From: Arachidicoccus sp.
Lineage (GTDB): Bacteria > Bacteroidota > Bacteroidia > Chitinophagales > Chitinophagaceae
Direction: 5' to 3'
Length of the DNA: 64,000 bases
Assembly (NCBI GenBank): GCA_028283605.1
Contig: JAPWKH010000019.1
Coordinates: forward strand, 25,527 to 89,526
Numbering within the stretch: position 1 is the first letter of the stretch; every line of letters starts with the position of its first letter. The notes under the pieces were generated by a model. The model ran no database searches. It was not told the DNA's origin and was given only the letters and a program-made list of their open reading frames with translations. This document shows, one piece after another, positions 8,890-18,998 of this stretch. The position numbers were made by a program, and so were the translations under genes.

Positions 8890-9953
8890 TATTGAAGATC
8901 CAATTCTTTGAAAGCCTCGTCCAGCCTGTGTTTATGTGTATCAGTTATAAAAATCTGAGAGTCTGATCCAATACATACTTTTCGTAAAAGATTCAGCATT
9001 CTCTGTTGGTCAAGCTTTTCAAATACATCGTCCAGCAACAGAATGGGAAATTGTTTTTTTATCTCTCTGATAAAATAATATTCCGCCAATTTTAATGCAA
9101 ATAACATACTCTTTCTTTGTCCTTGTGAAGCGACTTGCTTAAAGGATTCATTATCCAAATAAAAATGTAAATCATCTTTATGAATGCCGTCAGTCGTACG
9201 CTGAAGCAACAGATCTTTTTGCCTGTTTTCTTTTAATAACATTAAAGAATTTTCTTGCAACAATGCCGACGAATAAAGTATTTGAATGGCTTCATTTTTC
9301 TCCGCGATTTCGTTGTATTGTTGTATTACAAGCGGAATTATTTTTTCGGTAAATTCTTTTCGTTTTACAAAAATAGATTCTCCGTATTCCGCCAGCTGTT
9401 TATCAAATATATCCAACAAATCATAATTGCCCGATTGCGTTTCGGCAATGTTTTTCAAGCAACTGTTTCTTTGCAGTAGAATGCGGTTGTAATTAATGAG
9501 AGATTGCAAATATGCCGGATACAACTGTGATAAAACCGTATCCAGAAACTTGCGTCTTTCCTCGCTTCCGCCTGTGATAATGATTGCATCATCGGGCGCA
9601 ATCATCACAGCAGGAAAACGGCCGATATGTTTGGAAAATTTTTTTATTTGTTCGCCGTCTGTATAAAATTCTTTTCTGCCATTTTCACGAAACACACAGC
9701 TCACTTCACTATCCTTAGGGTTTTCACTAACGATACCTCGAATGGCAAAACCGTTTTCGCCATAATAAGTATTTTTTATTTCCGGTTTAGAAAAATAGCT
9801 TTTGGTAAAACACAAATAATACACGGCATCCAGTAAATTGGTTTTGCCGCTCCCATTTGCTCCGCAAATACCGATGATCCTGTCTGTAAAATCAAAACTT
9901 GCGGACAGATAATTTCGGAAATGTACCAGCGATATTTTTTTTACAAAAGGCAT
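8871..9953 (-). CDS. recF: DNA replication and repair protein RecF
   Basis: RecF is an SMC-like ATPase that, with RecO and RecR, loads RecA at single-strand gaps. ATG 9953 is preferred because the protein then begins 'MPFVKKISLVHFRNY', as RecF proteins do; the frame extends to 10022 but the extra residues have no family counterpart. The 360-residue product shows Walker A 'GANGSGKT' at 31-38, the Q-loop region near residue 60, signature-like 'SQGQRKS', and Walker B 'ILLLDDVFEKLD' near residues 315-330. It lies 69 bases downstream of pyk on the same strand, so it may be read from the pfkA-pyk transcript. The link to glycolytic genes looks positional, not functional. Confidence 0.95.
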   Translation of the reverse strand: MPFVKKISLVHFRNYLSASFDFTDRIIGICGANGSGKTNLLDAVYYLCFTKSYFSKPEIKNTYYGENGFAIRGIVSENPKDSEVSCVFRENGRKEFYTDGEQIKKFSKHIGRFPAVMIAPDDAIIITGGSEERRKFLDTVLSQLYPAYLQSLINYNRILLQRNSCLKNIAETQSGNYDLLDIFDKQLAEYGESIFVKRKEFTEKIIPLVIQQYNEIAEKNEAIQILYSSALLQENSLMLLKENRQKDLLLQRTTDGIHKDDLHFYLDNESFKQVASQGQRKSMLFALKLAEYYFIREIKKQFPILLLDDVFEKLDQQRMLNLLRKVCIGSDSQIFITDTHKHRLDEAFKELDLQYQMIGL

Positions 9954-10022
9954 TCTACGAAAATATAAAACGGTATCCAAATAATGAATACCGTTTTTTA
10001 AAACAATGATAAAGTGTAACAA

Positions 10023-11528
10023 TTATTTCTTGTACCCGACTTTTGTAATTTTTAAAACATTCGTTGGCAAATGATCGTGAATAGGTGTGCTGCCTGTGTT
10101 TACAACTATATCGCCATCTTTGATGAACTTCCTTTCGCGCAGAATATTTATCTGGTCAAAAATAATTTGATCCAGGCTTGTTTCTTCTTCATAGAAAAAT
10201 GCACGCACGCCCCAACTGATGCTGAGTTGGTTAACTACCTTTTTCTGTTTCGTAAAAATATACAATGGTGTCTTTGGGCGGTAACTGCTTATCCTGAAAG
10301 CTGTATCGCCTGATTGTGTCATACCAATCAATGCATCAGCATGTACTTCCTGTGCTATTTTACATGCATTGTAACATATTGCATCGCTTAATATAGACGG
10401 GGAATGAGATATTACTTTTATTTCATTGCCCCGATTATACGGATAATCCGTGCGCTCTACTTCCATTATAATTTTGCGCATTGTTTCCACTACCAATGCC
10501 GGATGATTTCCCGTTGCGGTTTCCGCACTCAGCATTACCGCATCCGCGCCTTCCAGCACAGCATTTGCCACATCGGTAATTTCGCTTCGGTTTGGCTTTA
10601 TATGTTCTATCATACTTTCCATCATTTGCGTAGCTACAATTACCGGCTTGGAACGATGAATGCATTTGCGAATGATTTCTTTTTGTGCCATAGGAATTTT
10701 TTCTACGGGTAACTCAACGCCTAAATCTCCGCGAGCCACCATCACGCCGTCGGACTCGTTAATTATATTGCGTAAATCCAACATGGCTGAAGGCATTTCT
10801 ATTTTGGCCATTACTTTTATCTTACTGCCCTTCAGTTGTGTCCTTCTTTTTAAATCGATAATGTCATCTGCTTTTCTTACAAAGGAAAGCGCAACCCAAT
10901 CAAGATCGTACTCCAAAATAAATTCAAGATCTATCAAATCTTTTTCTGTAAGCGCAGGCAGCGAAATGTTGGTATCGGGCAAATTAACGCCTTTGTTGGG
11001 CAAAAGATATCCGCCGTAAGAAACTCTTACTTTTACATCTCCTGAAATTTTATCTACACTATCAACAACTACTTCAATTTTTCCGTCATCTATTAATATT
11101 TTTTCTCCTGCGGTAACGTCGTTGTGTAGATTGGGATAAGAAACATAAATTTTTTCTTTTGTGCCTATTACTTTTTCGGTAGATGTAAACGTAAGCATAT
11201 CTCCCGGATTTATTTGCAATCGATCATTTTCTATTTTCCCTACTCTTAATTTAGGCCCTTGCAAGTCTCCGAGAATAGCAATATTATAAGGTTCAAGCGT
11301 ATTTATCTTCCGGATATTTTGGATTATCTCATGTTTATTTTCATGTGTTCCGTGTGAAAAATTTAAGCGAAATACATTTACGCCGGCTCTTGCGAGTTCA
11401 AGCAGTTGATCGTATGTTTCACAAGCGGGCCCTACTGTTGCAACGATTTTTGTTTTGTGAAAATTGTGTTCTATACCTGCATTGGCATCCATTTCCCTAT
11501 GCAAATACTTTTCTAAATTATCAGACAT
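10023..11528 (-). CDS. pyk: Pyruvate kinase
   Basis: The enzyme converts phosphoenolpyruvate and ADP to pyruvate and ATP, the last step of glycolysis. At 501 residues it has the usual length. Family markers in order: 'TKIVATVGPA' near the start, 'FRLNFSHGTHE' (about 53-63), the metal/substrate segment 'VMAKIEMPSA', then 'DGVMVARGDLGVELP', 'VIVATQMMESMI', and 'DAVMLSAETATG'. The C-terminal allosteric domain is complete. It lies 41 bases after pfkA on the same strand, so both irreversible steps of lower and upper glycolysis appear to be in one transcription unit. Confidence 0.97.
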   Translation of the reverse strand: MSDNLEKYLHREMDANAGIEHNFHKTKIVATVGPACETYDQLLELARAGVNVFRLNFSHGTHENKHEIIQNIRKINTLEPYNIAILGDLQGPKLRVGKIENDRLQINPGDMLTFTSTEKVIGTKEKIYVSYPNLHNDVTAGEKILIDDGKIEVVVDSVDKISGDVKVRVSYGGYLLPNKGVNLPDTNISLPALTEKDLIDLEFILEYDLDWVALSFVRKADDIIDLKRRTQLKGSKIKVMAKIEMPSAMLDLRNIINESDGVMVARGDLGVELPVEKIPMAQKEIIRKCIHRSKPVIVATQMMESMIEHIKPNRSEITDVANAVLEGADAVMLSAETATGNHPALVVETMRKIIMEVERTDYPYNRGNEIKVISHSPSILSDAICYNACKIAQEVHADALIGMTQSGDTAFRISSYRPKTPLYIFTKQKKVVNQLSISWGVRAFFYEEETSLDQIIFDQINILRERKFIKDGDIVVNTGSTPIHDHLPTNVLKITKVGYKK

Positions 11529-11569
11529 TCGTAATTGATTTTAATAAAAATTTTTATAACGTTCTTGGA

Positions 11570-12559
11570 TCAGCTTGCCAGTATTTTTACTATGCGCAAC
11601 CAATCCGGATCAATGGTATGTTTTTCTCTTATCGCAATTTCCAAAGGCGTGTACTCGATTTTATTATTCACTATGCCTACCATTACGTTGGAAATGCCGT
11701 TCATAAATGCTTCTATTGCATGATAACCCATTCGGCTTGCTATCAATCTGTCCAAACAAGTCGGAGAACCTCCACGCTGGATATGGCCGAGAATAGAAAC
11801 TTTTGTATCAAAACCCGGTATGCGTTCTTTAATAATTCTTGCCACTTCATTGGCTCCGCCGAATGCATCGCCTTCTGCTACAACAACAATATTTACCAGC
11901 TTTTTTCTTTTTTCTTTTTCTGACAAGGAAGCGATTACATCTTCGATATTAGTGGCAGATTCGGGAATCAGAATATTTTCCGCACCGGCAGCAATACCGC
12001 TGTGTAAGGCAATATAGCCTGTATGGCGTCCCATTACTTCCACGATAAATAATCTGTCATGCGCATCTGCCGTGTCGCGAATTTTATCAATTGCTTCCAA
12101 TGCGGTATTTACGGCCGTATCGAAACCGATTGTAAAATCGGTGCCGAATAAATCTTTATCAATCGTTCCGGGCAAGCCTATTACCGGTAAGCCGAATTCG
12201 CTTTGCAATTTCATACCTCCGGTAAAACTTCCGTCACCGCCGATAACTATTAATCCGTTAATGCCTCTTTTTTCCAAATTGGCATAAGCCTTTTTTCTGC
12301 CTTCTGGTGTGTAAAATTCCTTGCAGCGCGCAGATTTCAGAATTGTTCCTCCTCGTTGAATAATATTAGCAACAGATTTGGAATCCATTTCGAATATATC
12401 GTCTTCCAGCATTCCGCTGTATCCACGCATAATACCGAAAACATCCATTCCGAAATAAAGAGCTGTTCTTACAACTGCGCGCAATGCGGCATTCATACCG
12501 GGAGAGTCGCCTCCTGAAGTAAGCACAGCAATTTTGTTTATTTTATCGGGCATATACAA
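11570..12559 (-). CDS. pfkA: ATP-dependent 6-phosphofructokinase
   Basis: PfkA phosphorylates fructose 6-phosphate to fructose 1,6-bisphosphate. The 329-residue protein carries the nucleotide loop 'LTSGGDSPGMNAALR' near the N-terminus, 'IGGDGSFTGG' (about 108-117) with the glycine-aspartate-glycine signature of ATP-using enzymes, the catalytic 'GTIDKDL' loop, and 'VEVMGRHTGYIAL'. The Gly-Asp-Gly form supports ATP rather than pyrophosphate as phosphoryl donor. It is the first gene of a leftward run with pyk and perhaps recF, and is divergent from acs across a 256-base region that must hold both promoters. Confidence 0.96.
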   Translation of the reverse strand: MYMPDKINKIAVLTSGGDSPGMNAALRAVVRTALYFGMDVFGIMRGYSGMLEDDIFEMDSKSVANIIQRGGTILKSARCKEFYTPEGRKKAYANLEKRGINGLIVIGGDGSFTGGMKLQSEFGLPVIGLPGTIDKDLFGTDFTIGFDTAVNTALEAIDKIRDTADAHDRLFIVEVMGRHTGYIALHSGIAAGAENILIPESATNIEDVIASLSEKEKRKKLVNIVVVAEGDAFGGANEVARIIKERIPGFDTKVSILGHIQRGGSPTCLDRLIASRMGYHAIEAFMNGISNVMVGIVNNKIEYTPLEIAIREKHTIDPDWLRIVKILAS

Positions 12560-12730
12560 TTTTATATAAAACCATGAGAACGTTTGCGTACTTGCTCATT
12601 TCGTTGCGAATGTACAAAATTGGAATATAAACCGACTAAGCAGCTACACTATATTTTTACTAACTCTTTGACAAATGATGTTTTTATTAAAAGCAGGACG
12701 AATAATTAACTATATATTTTAACTGATTTG

Positions 12731-12759
12731 TTTGTATCATTAAGTGAAACTTATGTTTG
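12731..12759 (+). promoter_or_regulatory. Candidate Bacteroidota housekeeping promoter for acs
   Basis: TTTG at 12731-12734 and TATGTTTG at 12752-12759 match the -33 (TTTG) and -7 (TAnnTTTG) elements of Bacteroidota primary-sigma promoters with a 17-base gap. They lie 57 bases before the acs ATG. Both elements and the spacing fit, which makes this the best promoter match I found in the left part. Confidence 0.45.
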
Positions 12760-12815
12760 TTTTATCAGTTGAATACGTGAAAAGTTTGTAATATTACGCA
12801 CTAAAAAATTGTGTT

Positions 12816-14732
12816 ATGTCTTATCCTTACCAGATAAAATCTTTTGAAGAGTATAAAGAAGTTTATGAAAGAAGCATTCAGCAACCGGAAAATTTTTGGG
12901 CAGATATTGCAAGCAATTTTCAATGGCGGCGCAAGTGGGACAAAGTTTTGGAATGGGATTTCAAAAACCTTGACGTAAAATGGTTTACCAATGCAAAATT
13001 GAACATTACAGAGAATTGTATAGACAGGCATTTAGAAAAACTTGGCAATAAACCGGCAATCATTTGGGAACCCAACAGCCCGGATGAACATCATCGTGTG
13101 CTCACCTATAACGACTTATATAATAAAGTAACTCAGTTTGCCAATGTGTTAAAAAACAACGGTGCTAAAAAAGGCGACCGTATTTGTATTTATATGGGAA
13201 TGATTCCGGAGTTGTCTATTGCCGTTCTGGCATGCGCAAGGATCGGTGCGATACATTCCGTTATTTTCGGAGGATTTTCAGCAAGAAGCATTGCGGACAG
13301 AATTCAAAATGCTAATGCAGAATATGTAATTACTTGCGACGGCGCATTTAGAGGCGCAAAAGATATTCCCCTTAAATCTTTGATAGATGATGCATTGGAA
13401 AGCTGCCCATTTGTGAAACGCGTAATTGTTTGTACACGTACACATACTCCCGTTTCCATGATTAAAGGAAGAGATGTATGGTGGGAAGATGAAATTAAAA
13501 AAGTAGAAACACTTGCAATGGCGCCCGCACAGGCCGAAGAAATGGATGCCGAAGACATGCTCTTTATTTTATACACTTCCGGCTCTACGGGAAAACCCAA
13601 AGGTGTTGTACATACTTGCGGCGGTTACATGGTTTATACAAATTACAGCTTTGTAAACGCATTCAATTACAAACAGGGTGATATTTATTTTTGTACCGCA
13701 GATGTCGGCTGGATTACCGGCCACAGCTATATTATTTACGGGCCGCTAAGCGCCGGCGCTACGACGCTTATGTTTGAAGGAGTTCCAACTTATCCGGATG
13801 CGGGAAGGTTTTGGGATATAGTAGATAAGCACCGCGTAAATATTTTATACACCGCCCCAACAGCTATTCGTAGCTTGATGAGCTTTGGAGAAGAACCTTT
13901 GCAAGGAAAAAATTTATCAACTTTAAAAGTTTTGGGATCTGTAGGCGAGCCTATTAATGAAGAAGCCTGGCATTGGTTTCACGAAAAAATAGGAAAAGAC
14001 AAATGCCCGATTGTAGATACATGGTGGCAAACAGAAACAGGCGGTTTTATGATTTCAAACTTAGCAAAAGCAACGCCGGAAAGAGCAAGTTGGGCAACGC
14101 TGCCTTTACCCGGCATACAACCTTGTCTGATGGATGAATCAGGAAAGGAAATAGAGGGGGCGGGAAGTGGAAATCTTTGTATTAAATTTCCCTGGCCTTC
14201 TATACTTCGTACTACTTACGGCGATCATGAGCGATGTAAGCAAACATATTTCAGCACTTATGAAAATAAATACTTTACCGGCGATGGCGCACTTCGTGAC
14301 GAAGAAGGAAATTATAAGATTACAGGCCGAGTGGATGATGTGCTGAATGTAAGCGGGCACAGAATAGGAACTGCTGAAGTTGAAAATGCTATTAATATGC
14401 ATTCAGGCGTTGTAGAAAGTGCTGTGGTTGGCTATCCACATGAGATAAAAGGGCAGGGAATTTATGCTTATGTAATATATAATGGAGATCATAATGCAAA
14501 AGATCCTGACGCTATCAGAAAAGATATTACTGCCACCGTAACACGTATCATCGGGCCAATTTCCAAACCGGATAAAATACAGTTTGTATCAGGATTACCG
14601 AAAACGCGCAGCGGAAAAATTATGCGCCGAATACTTCGCAAAATAGCAGAGAATGAAACGGATAATTTAGGCGATATCTCAACACTCCTCGATCCTCAAA
14701 TAGTTGATGAAATTAAAGAGGGAAAGCTGTAA
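12816..14732 (+). CDS. acs: Acetyl-CoA synthetase (acetate-CoA ligase, AMP-forming)
   Basis: Acs activates acetate to acetyl-CoA through acetyl-AMP. At 638 residues it has the family's usual length. The adenylate-forming P-loop 'YTSGSTGKPKGVVHT' lies at about 252-266. 'VDTWWQTETGG' is the acetyl-specific motif containing the tryptophan that limits acyl size. 'TGDGALRDEEG' and 'GRVDDVLNVSGHRIGTAEVE' are the hinge and C-terminal domain motifs. 'PKTRSGKIMRR' carries the catalytic lysine that is acetylated in regulated homologues. No acetyltransferase or deacetylase gene is nearby. It is divergent from pfkA, so acetate use and glycolysis share an intergenic region. Confidence 0.97.
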   Translation: MSYPYQIKSFEEYKEVYERSIQQPENFWADIASNFQWRRKWDKVLEWDFKNLDVKWFTNAKLNITENCIDRHLEKLGNKPAIIWEPNSPDEHHRVLTYNDLYNKVTQFANVLKNNGAKKGDRICIYMGMIPELSIAVLACARIGAIHSVIFGGFSARSIADRIQNANAEYVITCDGAFRGAKDIPLKSLIDDALESCPFVKRVIVCTRTHTPVSMIKGRDVWWEDEIKKVETLAMAPAQAEEMDAEDMLFILYTSGSTGKPKGVVHTCGGYMVYTNYSFVNAFNYKQGDIYFCTADVGWITGHSYIIYGPLSAGATTLMFEGVPTYPDAGRFWDIVDKHRVNILYTAPTAIRSLMSFGEEPLQGKNLSTLKVLGSVGEPINEEAWHWFHEKIGKDKCPIVDTWWQTETGGFMISNLAKATPERASWATLPLPGIQPCLMDESGKEIEGAGSGNLCIKFPWPSILRTTYGDHERCKQTYFSTYENKYFTGDGALRDEEGNYKITGRVDDVLNVSGHRIGTAEVENAINMHSGVVESAVVGYPHEIKGQGIYAYVIYNGDHNAKDPDAIRKDITATVTRIIGPISKPDKIQFVSGLPKTRSGKIMRRILRKIAENETDNLGDISTLLDPQIVDEIKEGKL

Positions 14733-14779
14733 GTTAAACCCTATTATTTTAATTCGTAAATTAGTCTGAGAATCTTTAT

Positions 14780-17152
14780 ATGAAAAATATAATTCTCGGG
14801 GCATTTTTCTTTTCTTGCTTTAAAGTTGCCATTGCGCAAGAAAGTTGGAACTCACATTTCAAGCAAATTCTTTTTATTGCTACAGATAAAACGCTTTATA
14901 CTAATAGCGAGACAATTTGGTTTGCCGGATATATATTGAAAGACGTTCAGGGCTATGAATCTGCAGCGGATATGCTAATTGTGAGTTTAATTGAAACCGC
15001 AAGTAAAAAAAATATTCTTCAGAAAAAATATTTATTGCTAAACGGTTTTTGTTCAGGTAGCTTGTTGTTGCCGGACTCCATCAAATCCGGCAGCTATGAA
15101 TTATATGCATTTACCAATTTAGTTGATACAAACAAAATTCCTATTGGAGAATTTCATCGTCATATTACCATCAAATCAGATTATAAAAACTCATTTAAAG
15201 CAAGCTACGAAATTCAAAATTCATTAATGAAAGATGATTCCGTAAAAATTGCCGTGAAAGTTTTTTCAAACGATATTAAAATAGCATCACATACAATCAT
15301 TCAATATTTTCTTTCGAATAAAAAAACAGAATCTTTAAAATTGGATAATTTTGGCAGAGGAATAATCAATTTTAAAAGAAAAGATTTATCTGAAAAAAAA
15401 TTACACTTAATCGCTTTGTTTAATAACGAAAAACAAGAAGATTATATTTCTCTACCCAACCCTGAGTCAGAAAAAAACATTTCAATAAAATTTTTTCCGG
15501 AAGGCGGTTATTTAATTAAACAAATACCAAATCATTTAATTTGGGAAGCAAAGAATGGTAATGGTCAACCGCAAAAAATAAAAGCTTGTCTTTTGGATGG
15601 AGAAAAAATTTTAGATACAATTGAAACAAACGAAAATGGAATTGGAGAATTTTTTATTACTCCAAATATCAATGATAATTATACGCTAAAAATAATAACT
15701 GATAACCAGTCTAATATATATTTTCCTTTGCCCGCTTCTTTAAATAGTGGCATTGCTCTAAACGTAAAACAGGCAATAGTTGATGACACATTACATATAA
15801 ATATGCATTCCGACAAACATAGGATTGTAACTATTCAAATCAGAAATTTAAACTTTGACTCCTCTCTTAATTTTGAACAAGTAGAAATACAAAGTAATCG
15901 AAATGTAAGCATTCCTTTATCGAATGTAATTAAAGGTTTAAATGCGATTACTATTTTTGATGTAGATGGCAAACCATTGGTTGAGCGATTATTCTTTGCA
16001 CATTACGATCACAAAACTATTGCTAACATTGAAACAGATTCATTTAAGTATAATATCAGAAAACAAATAAAAGTATCAGTACATCTTGTTGATAAAAACA
16101 ACAACCCCATTAAACAGGGAATAATGAGTGTTGCTTGTGTTCAACGCAACAGGATTGAAACTGCTTATCAAAATGATATAGAATCTTATTATTTCATCGG
16201 TCATTTATTTGACAGTATATCTTACTTTGTCTCAAGCAAAAGATTTTTCGAAAGCAAATCCTATCTTGAAAATCTTTTATTAACCAAAGGCTGGAGAAAA
16301 TATACATGGCAAAACGACAATCTTTTGCAAAAAGAAATCACAGGTATAAATAAACTTTCTTTATCCGGAAGAATTGTAAAAAACGATAAGCCCTTAAAAA
16401 AACCGGAAACACTTATACTATTCAAGAATACATCAATAACAAGCTTTCCTACCGACAGCGAAGGAAAGTATGTCTTAAATGTTTCTCAGATCGCTGTTCC
16501 GGAAAATAAGTATATCTACTTAGTCATTGACAAAAGAGAAAACTTTCAAAATTTTGGCATTCTTCAAGACTCTCTGCCAGAAAAAGAAAGTCGTGAAAGA
16601 ATACCTACACTTCTGTTTGATGAACCTATAAAACAACCTGTTTTAAATAATGCATTAGAAGTTTTGCAAAGTGATTTTAATGGGCATGCTTTAAAAGACG
16701 TTTCGGTAAAAAGCAATGATAAAAATGTTGTTTTTGGCTCAAATGCATGTGGTGATTATGTTTGTTTATACAACGTGCTGAATTGTCCAAATCATCCGAC
16801 AGGTCCACATACATTGCCCATTGCTGGCAATGTGTATTATTCGCCTGGTGATGGAAAAAAGGTTGTGTACGAAGGGTGTAATACAGCTTCTTTACACAAT
16901 GCTTCCATAAGAAAAATTGATGGTGTTTATTATGCTCGTGAATTTTATGGAATGGATAGTCTAACGCTTACTCAACCGGATATTCAAACAATGTCTACAA
17001 TATATTGGAACCCTTTTGTAGTAACAGACGACAATGGCACAGCACATTTTTCTTTTTATACTTCCGATGTAAAAGATTACTTCAACATTGTTGTTCAAGG
17101 AGTATCCGTTAAAGATTTATTTTATAATGAAAAAACGATTCAAGTAAATTAA
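14780..17152 (+). CDS. Large exported MG2/macroglobulin-like repeat protein, function unknown
   Basis: The 790-residue protein has a clear signal peptide (about 1-19, cleavage after 'KVAIA'). Residues 30-60 contain 'TDKTLYTNSETIWFAGYI', the pattern that opens the MG2 domain of alpha-2-macroglobulin-like proteins. The rest is beta-rich repeats with further MG-like or carboxypeptidase-regulatory-like segments, e.g. 'LSLSGRIVKNDKPL' near 530. No thioester motif, transmembrane barrel or catalytic motif is seen, so it is not a full macroglobulin. Similar proteins are common in Bacteroidota and are usually left unnamed. The A+T-rich lysine-heavy composition suits a secreted or periplasmic protein. 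It follows acs by 47 bases, but co-transcription is uncertain. Confidence 0.65.
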   Translation: MKNIILGAFFFSCFKVAIAQESWNSHFKQILFIATDKTLYTNSETIWFAGYILKDVQGYESAADMLIVSLIETASKKNILQKKYLLLNGFCSGSLLLPDSIKSGSYELYAFTNLVDTNKIPIGEFHRHITIKSDYKNSFKASYEIQNSLMKDDSVKIAVKVFSNDIKIASHTIIQYFLSNKKTESLKLDNFGRGIINFKRKDLSEKKLHLIALFNNEKQEDYISLPNPESEKNISIKFFPEGGYLIKQIPNHLIWEAKNGNGQPQKIKACLLDGEKILDTIETNENGIGEFFITPNINDNYTLKIITDNQSNIYFPLPASLNSGIALNVKQAIVDDTLHINMHSDKHRIVTIQIRNLNFDSSLNFEQVEIQSNRNVSIPLSNVIKGLNAITIFDVDGKPLVERLFFAHYDHKTIANIETDSFKYNIRKQIKVSVHLVDKNNNPIKQGIMSVACVQRNRIETAYQNDIESYYFIGHLFDSISYFVSSKRFFESKSYLENLLLTKGWRKYTWQNDNLLQKEITGINKLSLSGRIVKNDKPLKKPETLILFKNTSITSFPTDSEGKYVLNVSQIAVPENKYIYLVIDKRENFQNFGILQDSLPEKESRERIPTLLFDEPIKQPVLNNALEVLQSDFNGHALKDVSVKSNDKNVVFGSNACGDYVCLYNVLNCPNHPTGPHTLPIAGNVYYSPGDGKKVVYEGCNTASLHNASIRKIDGVYYAREFYGMDSLTLTQPDIQTMSTIYWNPFVVTDDNGTAHFSFYTSDVKDYFNIVVQGVSVKDLFYNEKTIQVN

Positions 17153-17297
17153 TTTACTCGCAAACTTAATCTCTTATAAATACCAAATAAGCCATTAATT
17201 TTTTCAATATAATAGCATGTATTTTTATGATAAATATTCATAAAATAATTCTACTTAATCAATTCTTTAATTGAAATTATACAAAGTATTTACAAGT

Positions 17298-17338
17298 AAT
17301 AACCAACCTAAATTTTTAAGAAATACAGATTGGTTATT
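17298..17338. terminator. Hairpin between the convergent MG2-like and DUF937-like genes
   Basis: AATAACCAA (17298-17306) and TTGGTTATT (17330-17338) form a perfect 9-base-pair stem with a 23-base loop, between the ends of two convergent genes. The T-tracts on both sides are poor, so terminator function is likely from position but not strongly shown. Confidence 0.4.
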
Positions 17339-17363
17339 TTATACAAAAACAGACAAATAAAAA

Positions 17364-17789
17364 TTATAACAAACTCTTCAACTTATCCAGCAATCCGCCA
17401 CCTCCTAATGCACTGGCAACAGACTGTTCAGTCACATTGCTGTTGTTGGGGTCTGAAAATTGTCCGCTAAGTTTGCTGAGAACACTTGGTACAATGGAGC
17501 TGCTGAGGCTTGAAGCAATTGCCGGATTTAATCCGAATTTTTGAGACAGTGAACTTGTGAGGCTTCCTAAAATGTTTTGGCCAATGCCGCTATTAGCCGC
17601 ATTGCCGCCGCCAAGCATTCCTATAATACTGCCGATTCCTCCACCGGATACCGCCGATTGCAATTCACTTAAAATAGAACTATGGGCATGTTGTGCAATG
17701 GCATCTGCCTGATCATTGGAAACATCGCTTGCATTAAATACTGCTGAGCCTGTTGCTTCTTTTACTAAATTTTCTAATTCTTCTAACAT
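17364..17789 (-). CDS. DUF937-like small glycine/serine-rich protein
   Basis: The 141-residue protein has no signal peptide. Short amphipathic helices are separated by glycine-rich loops ('SGGGIGSIIGMLGGGN', 'ALGGGGLLDKLKSLL'). This alternation of Ser/Leu helices and Gly loops resembles the DUF937/YidB-like group, whose role is unknown. The helix 'SSLSQKFGLNPAIASSL' is the kind of segment used to define that family. It stands alone, convergent with the MG2-like gene. Confidence 0.55.
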   Translation of the reverse strand: MLEELENLVKEATGSAVFNASDVSNDQADAIAQHAHSSILSELQSAVSGGGIGSIIGMLGGGNAANSGIGQNILGSLTSSLSQKFGLNPAIASSLSSSIVPSVLSKLSGQFSDPNNSNVTEQSVASALGGGGLLDKLKSLL

Positions 17790-17848
17790 AGAGGTTGGTG
17801 TTTAATTTTGAAAAAGTTAAAGTACACATATTTTTTACTTATATCCAA

Positions 17849-18988
17849 TTATTTTTTATTAAATAATATACTCACGGGTTTTGAGACAGAAACCGATTGA
17901 TTGATGTATGAAAGTTTGCCTGTGTCCGCATGAATGCTATACACTTTTATAGTATTATCATCGCGGCTTGCAACCAATAAAAATTTCCCGTCAGAAGAAA
18001 TATTGAAATCACGCGGATGTTTGTCTGTTTTAATTTTTGCAACGCTATCTAATGTACCATTTTCATTTATTTTAAAAACAGCAATATCATTCGCTTTGCC
18101 GCGATTAGAAGTATATAAAATTTTTCCGTCAGGGCTTATTCTTATAGCTGCGCTTCCCTTATCGTTGCTGTCCGGAATATCCGTTGAAGTAATGGTTTGT
18201 AAATAAGTCAGCGAATCATCTTGAAAACTATAAGCTATTACTTTTGCTTCCAATTCGCATAATAGATACACAAACTTTCCGCCCGGCGCAAACGCAAGAT
18301 GCCTCGGCCCAAATCCCGGATTTATTTTATATGTTTTTACATGAGGCTCATCAACCGGTTTGGAGGATTTTGCATCAAAAGGATATTGGTACAAAGTATC
18401 GTTTCCCAAATCGCAAACAAACAAAAACCGCTCATCTGGCGACAAAATAGTTGAATGCGCTCGCGCCTGCGATTGGTTTTGATTTATGCTTTTTCCTATG
18501 TGCTGTATTATCTGAACTGCTGAAGATAACTTTCCTTCATCGTCTGTTTTATACACTGAAAAATTGCCGCTTCCGTAATTGGATTCTATGACTACTTTTC
18601 CTGTAGAGTCTACTGTAACAAAGCATGCGGCGCTGCCATTTGCAGGAACTTTATTTAAAAAATGCAAGGTTCCTTTTTCTTTATCAAATGAGAATGCAGA
18701 AACAGTATTGATTGTATCCGGATTTTCATTTACGGCGTATAAATATTTTTCGTCTTTGGTTAATGCGAGGTAAGAAGGATTCGCTATATTGTCGGTATGG
18801 GAAATTTCTCTAAGCGTTCCTTTATTTTCGTCGAAATTATAAATATAAATTCCGTTGGTGTGGCTGCTGTCCGTATAAGTTCCTACAAAAACGTATTGAT
18901 TGCTTTGCATCTCTCTTGTCTTACAACTTAATAAGAAAGCTAAGGTAATAATGAAGCAAGTATTAAAAGATAATTTCAACATAATCAA
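17849..18988 (-). CDS. Exported lactonase-family seven-bladed beta-propeller
   Basis: The family is typified by 6-phosphogluconolactonase Pgl (YbhE type), but many exported members have unknown substrates. The 379-residue protein has a signal with a lipobox-like 'FLLSC' ending near residue 22, so it is probably a lipoprotein outside the cytoplasm and unlikely to serve the pentose phosphate pathway. The propeller begins 'YVFVGTYTDSSHTNGIYIY', a family hallmark, and repeats of 'SPDGKILYTSNRG' type mark the blades. 'GFGPRHLAFAPGGKFVY' is the conserved central segment with the H-L-A-F pattern. It lies 10 bases after the exported nuclease-like gene on the same strand, probably in one operon. Confidence 0.85.
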   Translation of the reverse strand: MIMLKLSFNTCFIITLAFLLSCKTREMQSNQYVFVGTYTDSSHTNGIYIYNFDENKGTLREISHTDNIANPSYLALTKDEKYLYAVNENPDTINTVSAFSFDKEKGTLHFLNKVPANGSAACFVTVDSTGKVVIESNYGSGNFSVYKTDDEGKLSSAVQIIQHIGKSINQNQSQARAHSTILSPDERFLFVCDLGNDTLYQYPFDAKSSKPVDEPHVKTYKINPGFGPRHLAFAPGGKFVYLLCELEAKVIAYSFQDDSLTYLQTITSTDIPDSNDKGSAAIRISPDGKILYTSNRGKANDIAVFKINENGTLDSVAKIKTDKHPRDFNISSDGKFLLVASRDDNTIKVYSIHADTGKLSYINQSVSVSKPVSILFNKK

Positions 18989-18998
18989 GAAGTATTTA

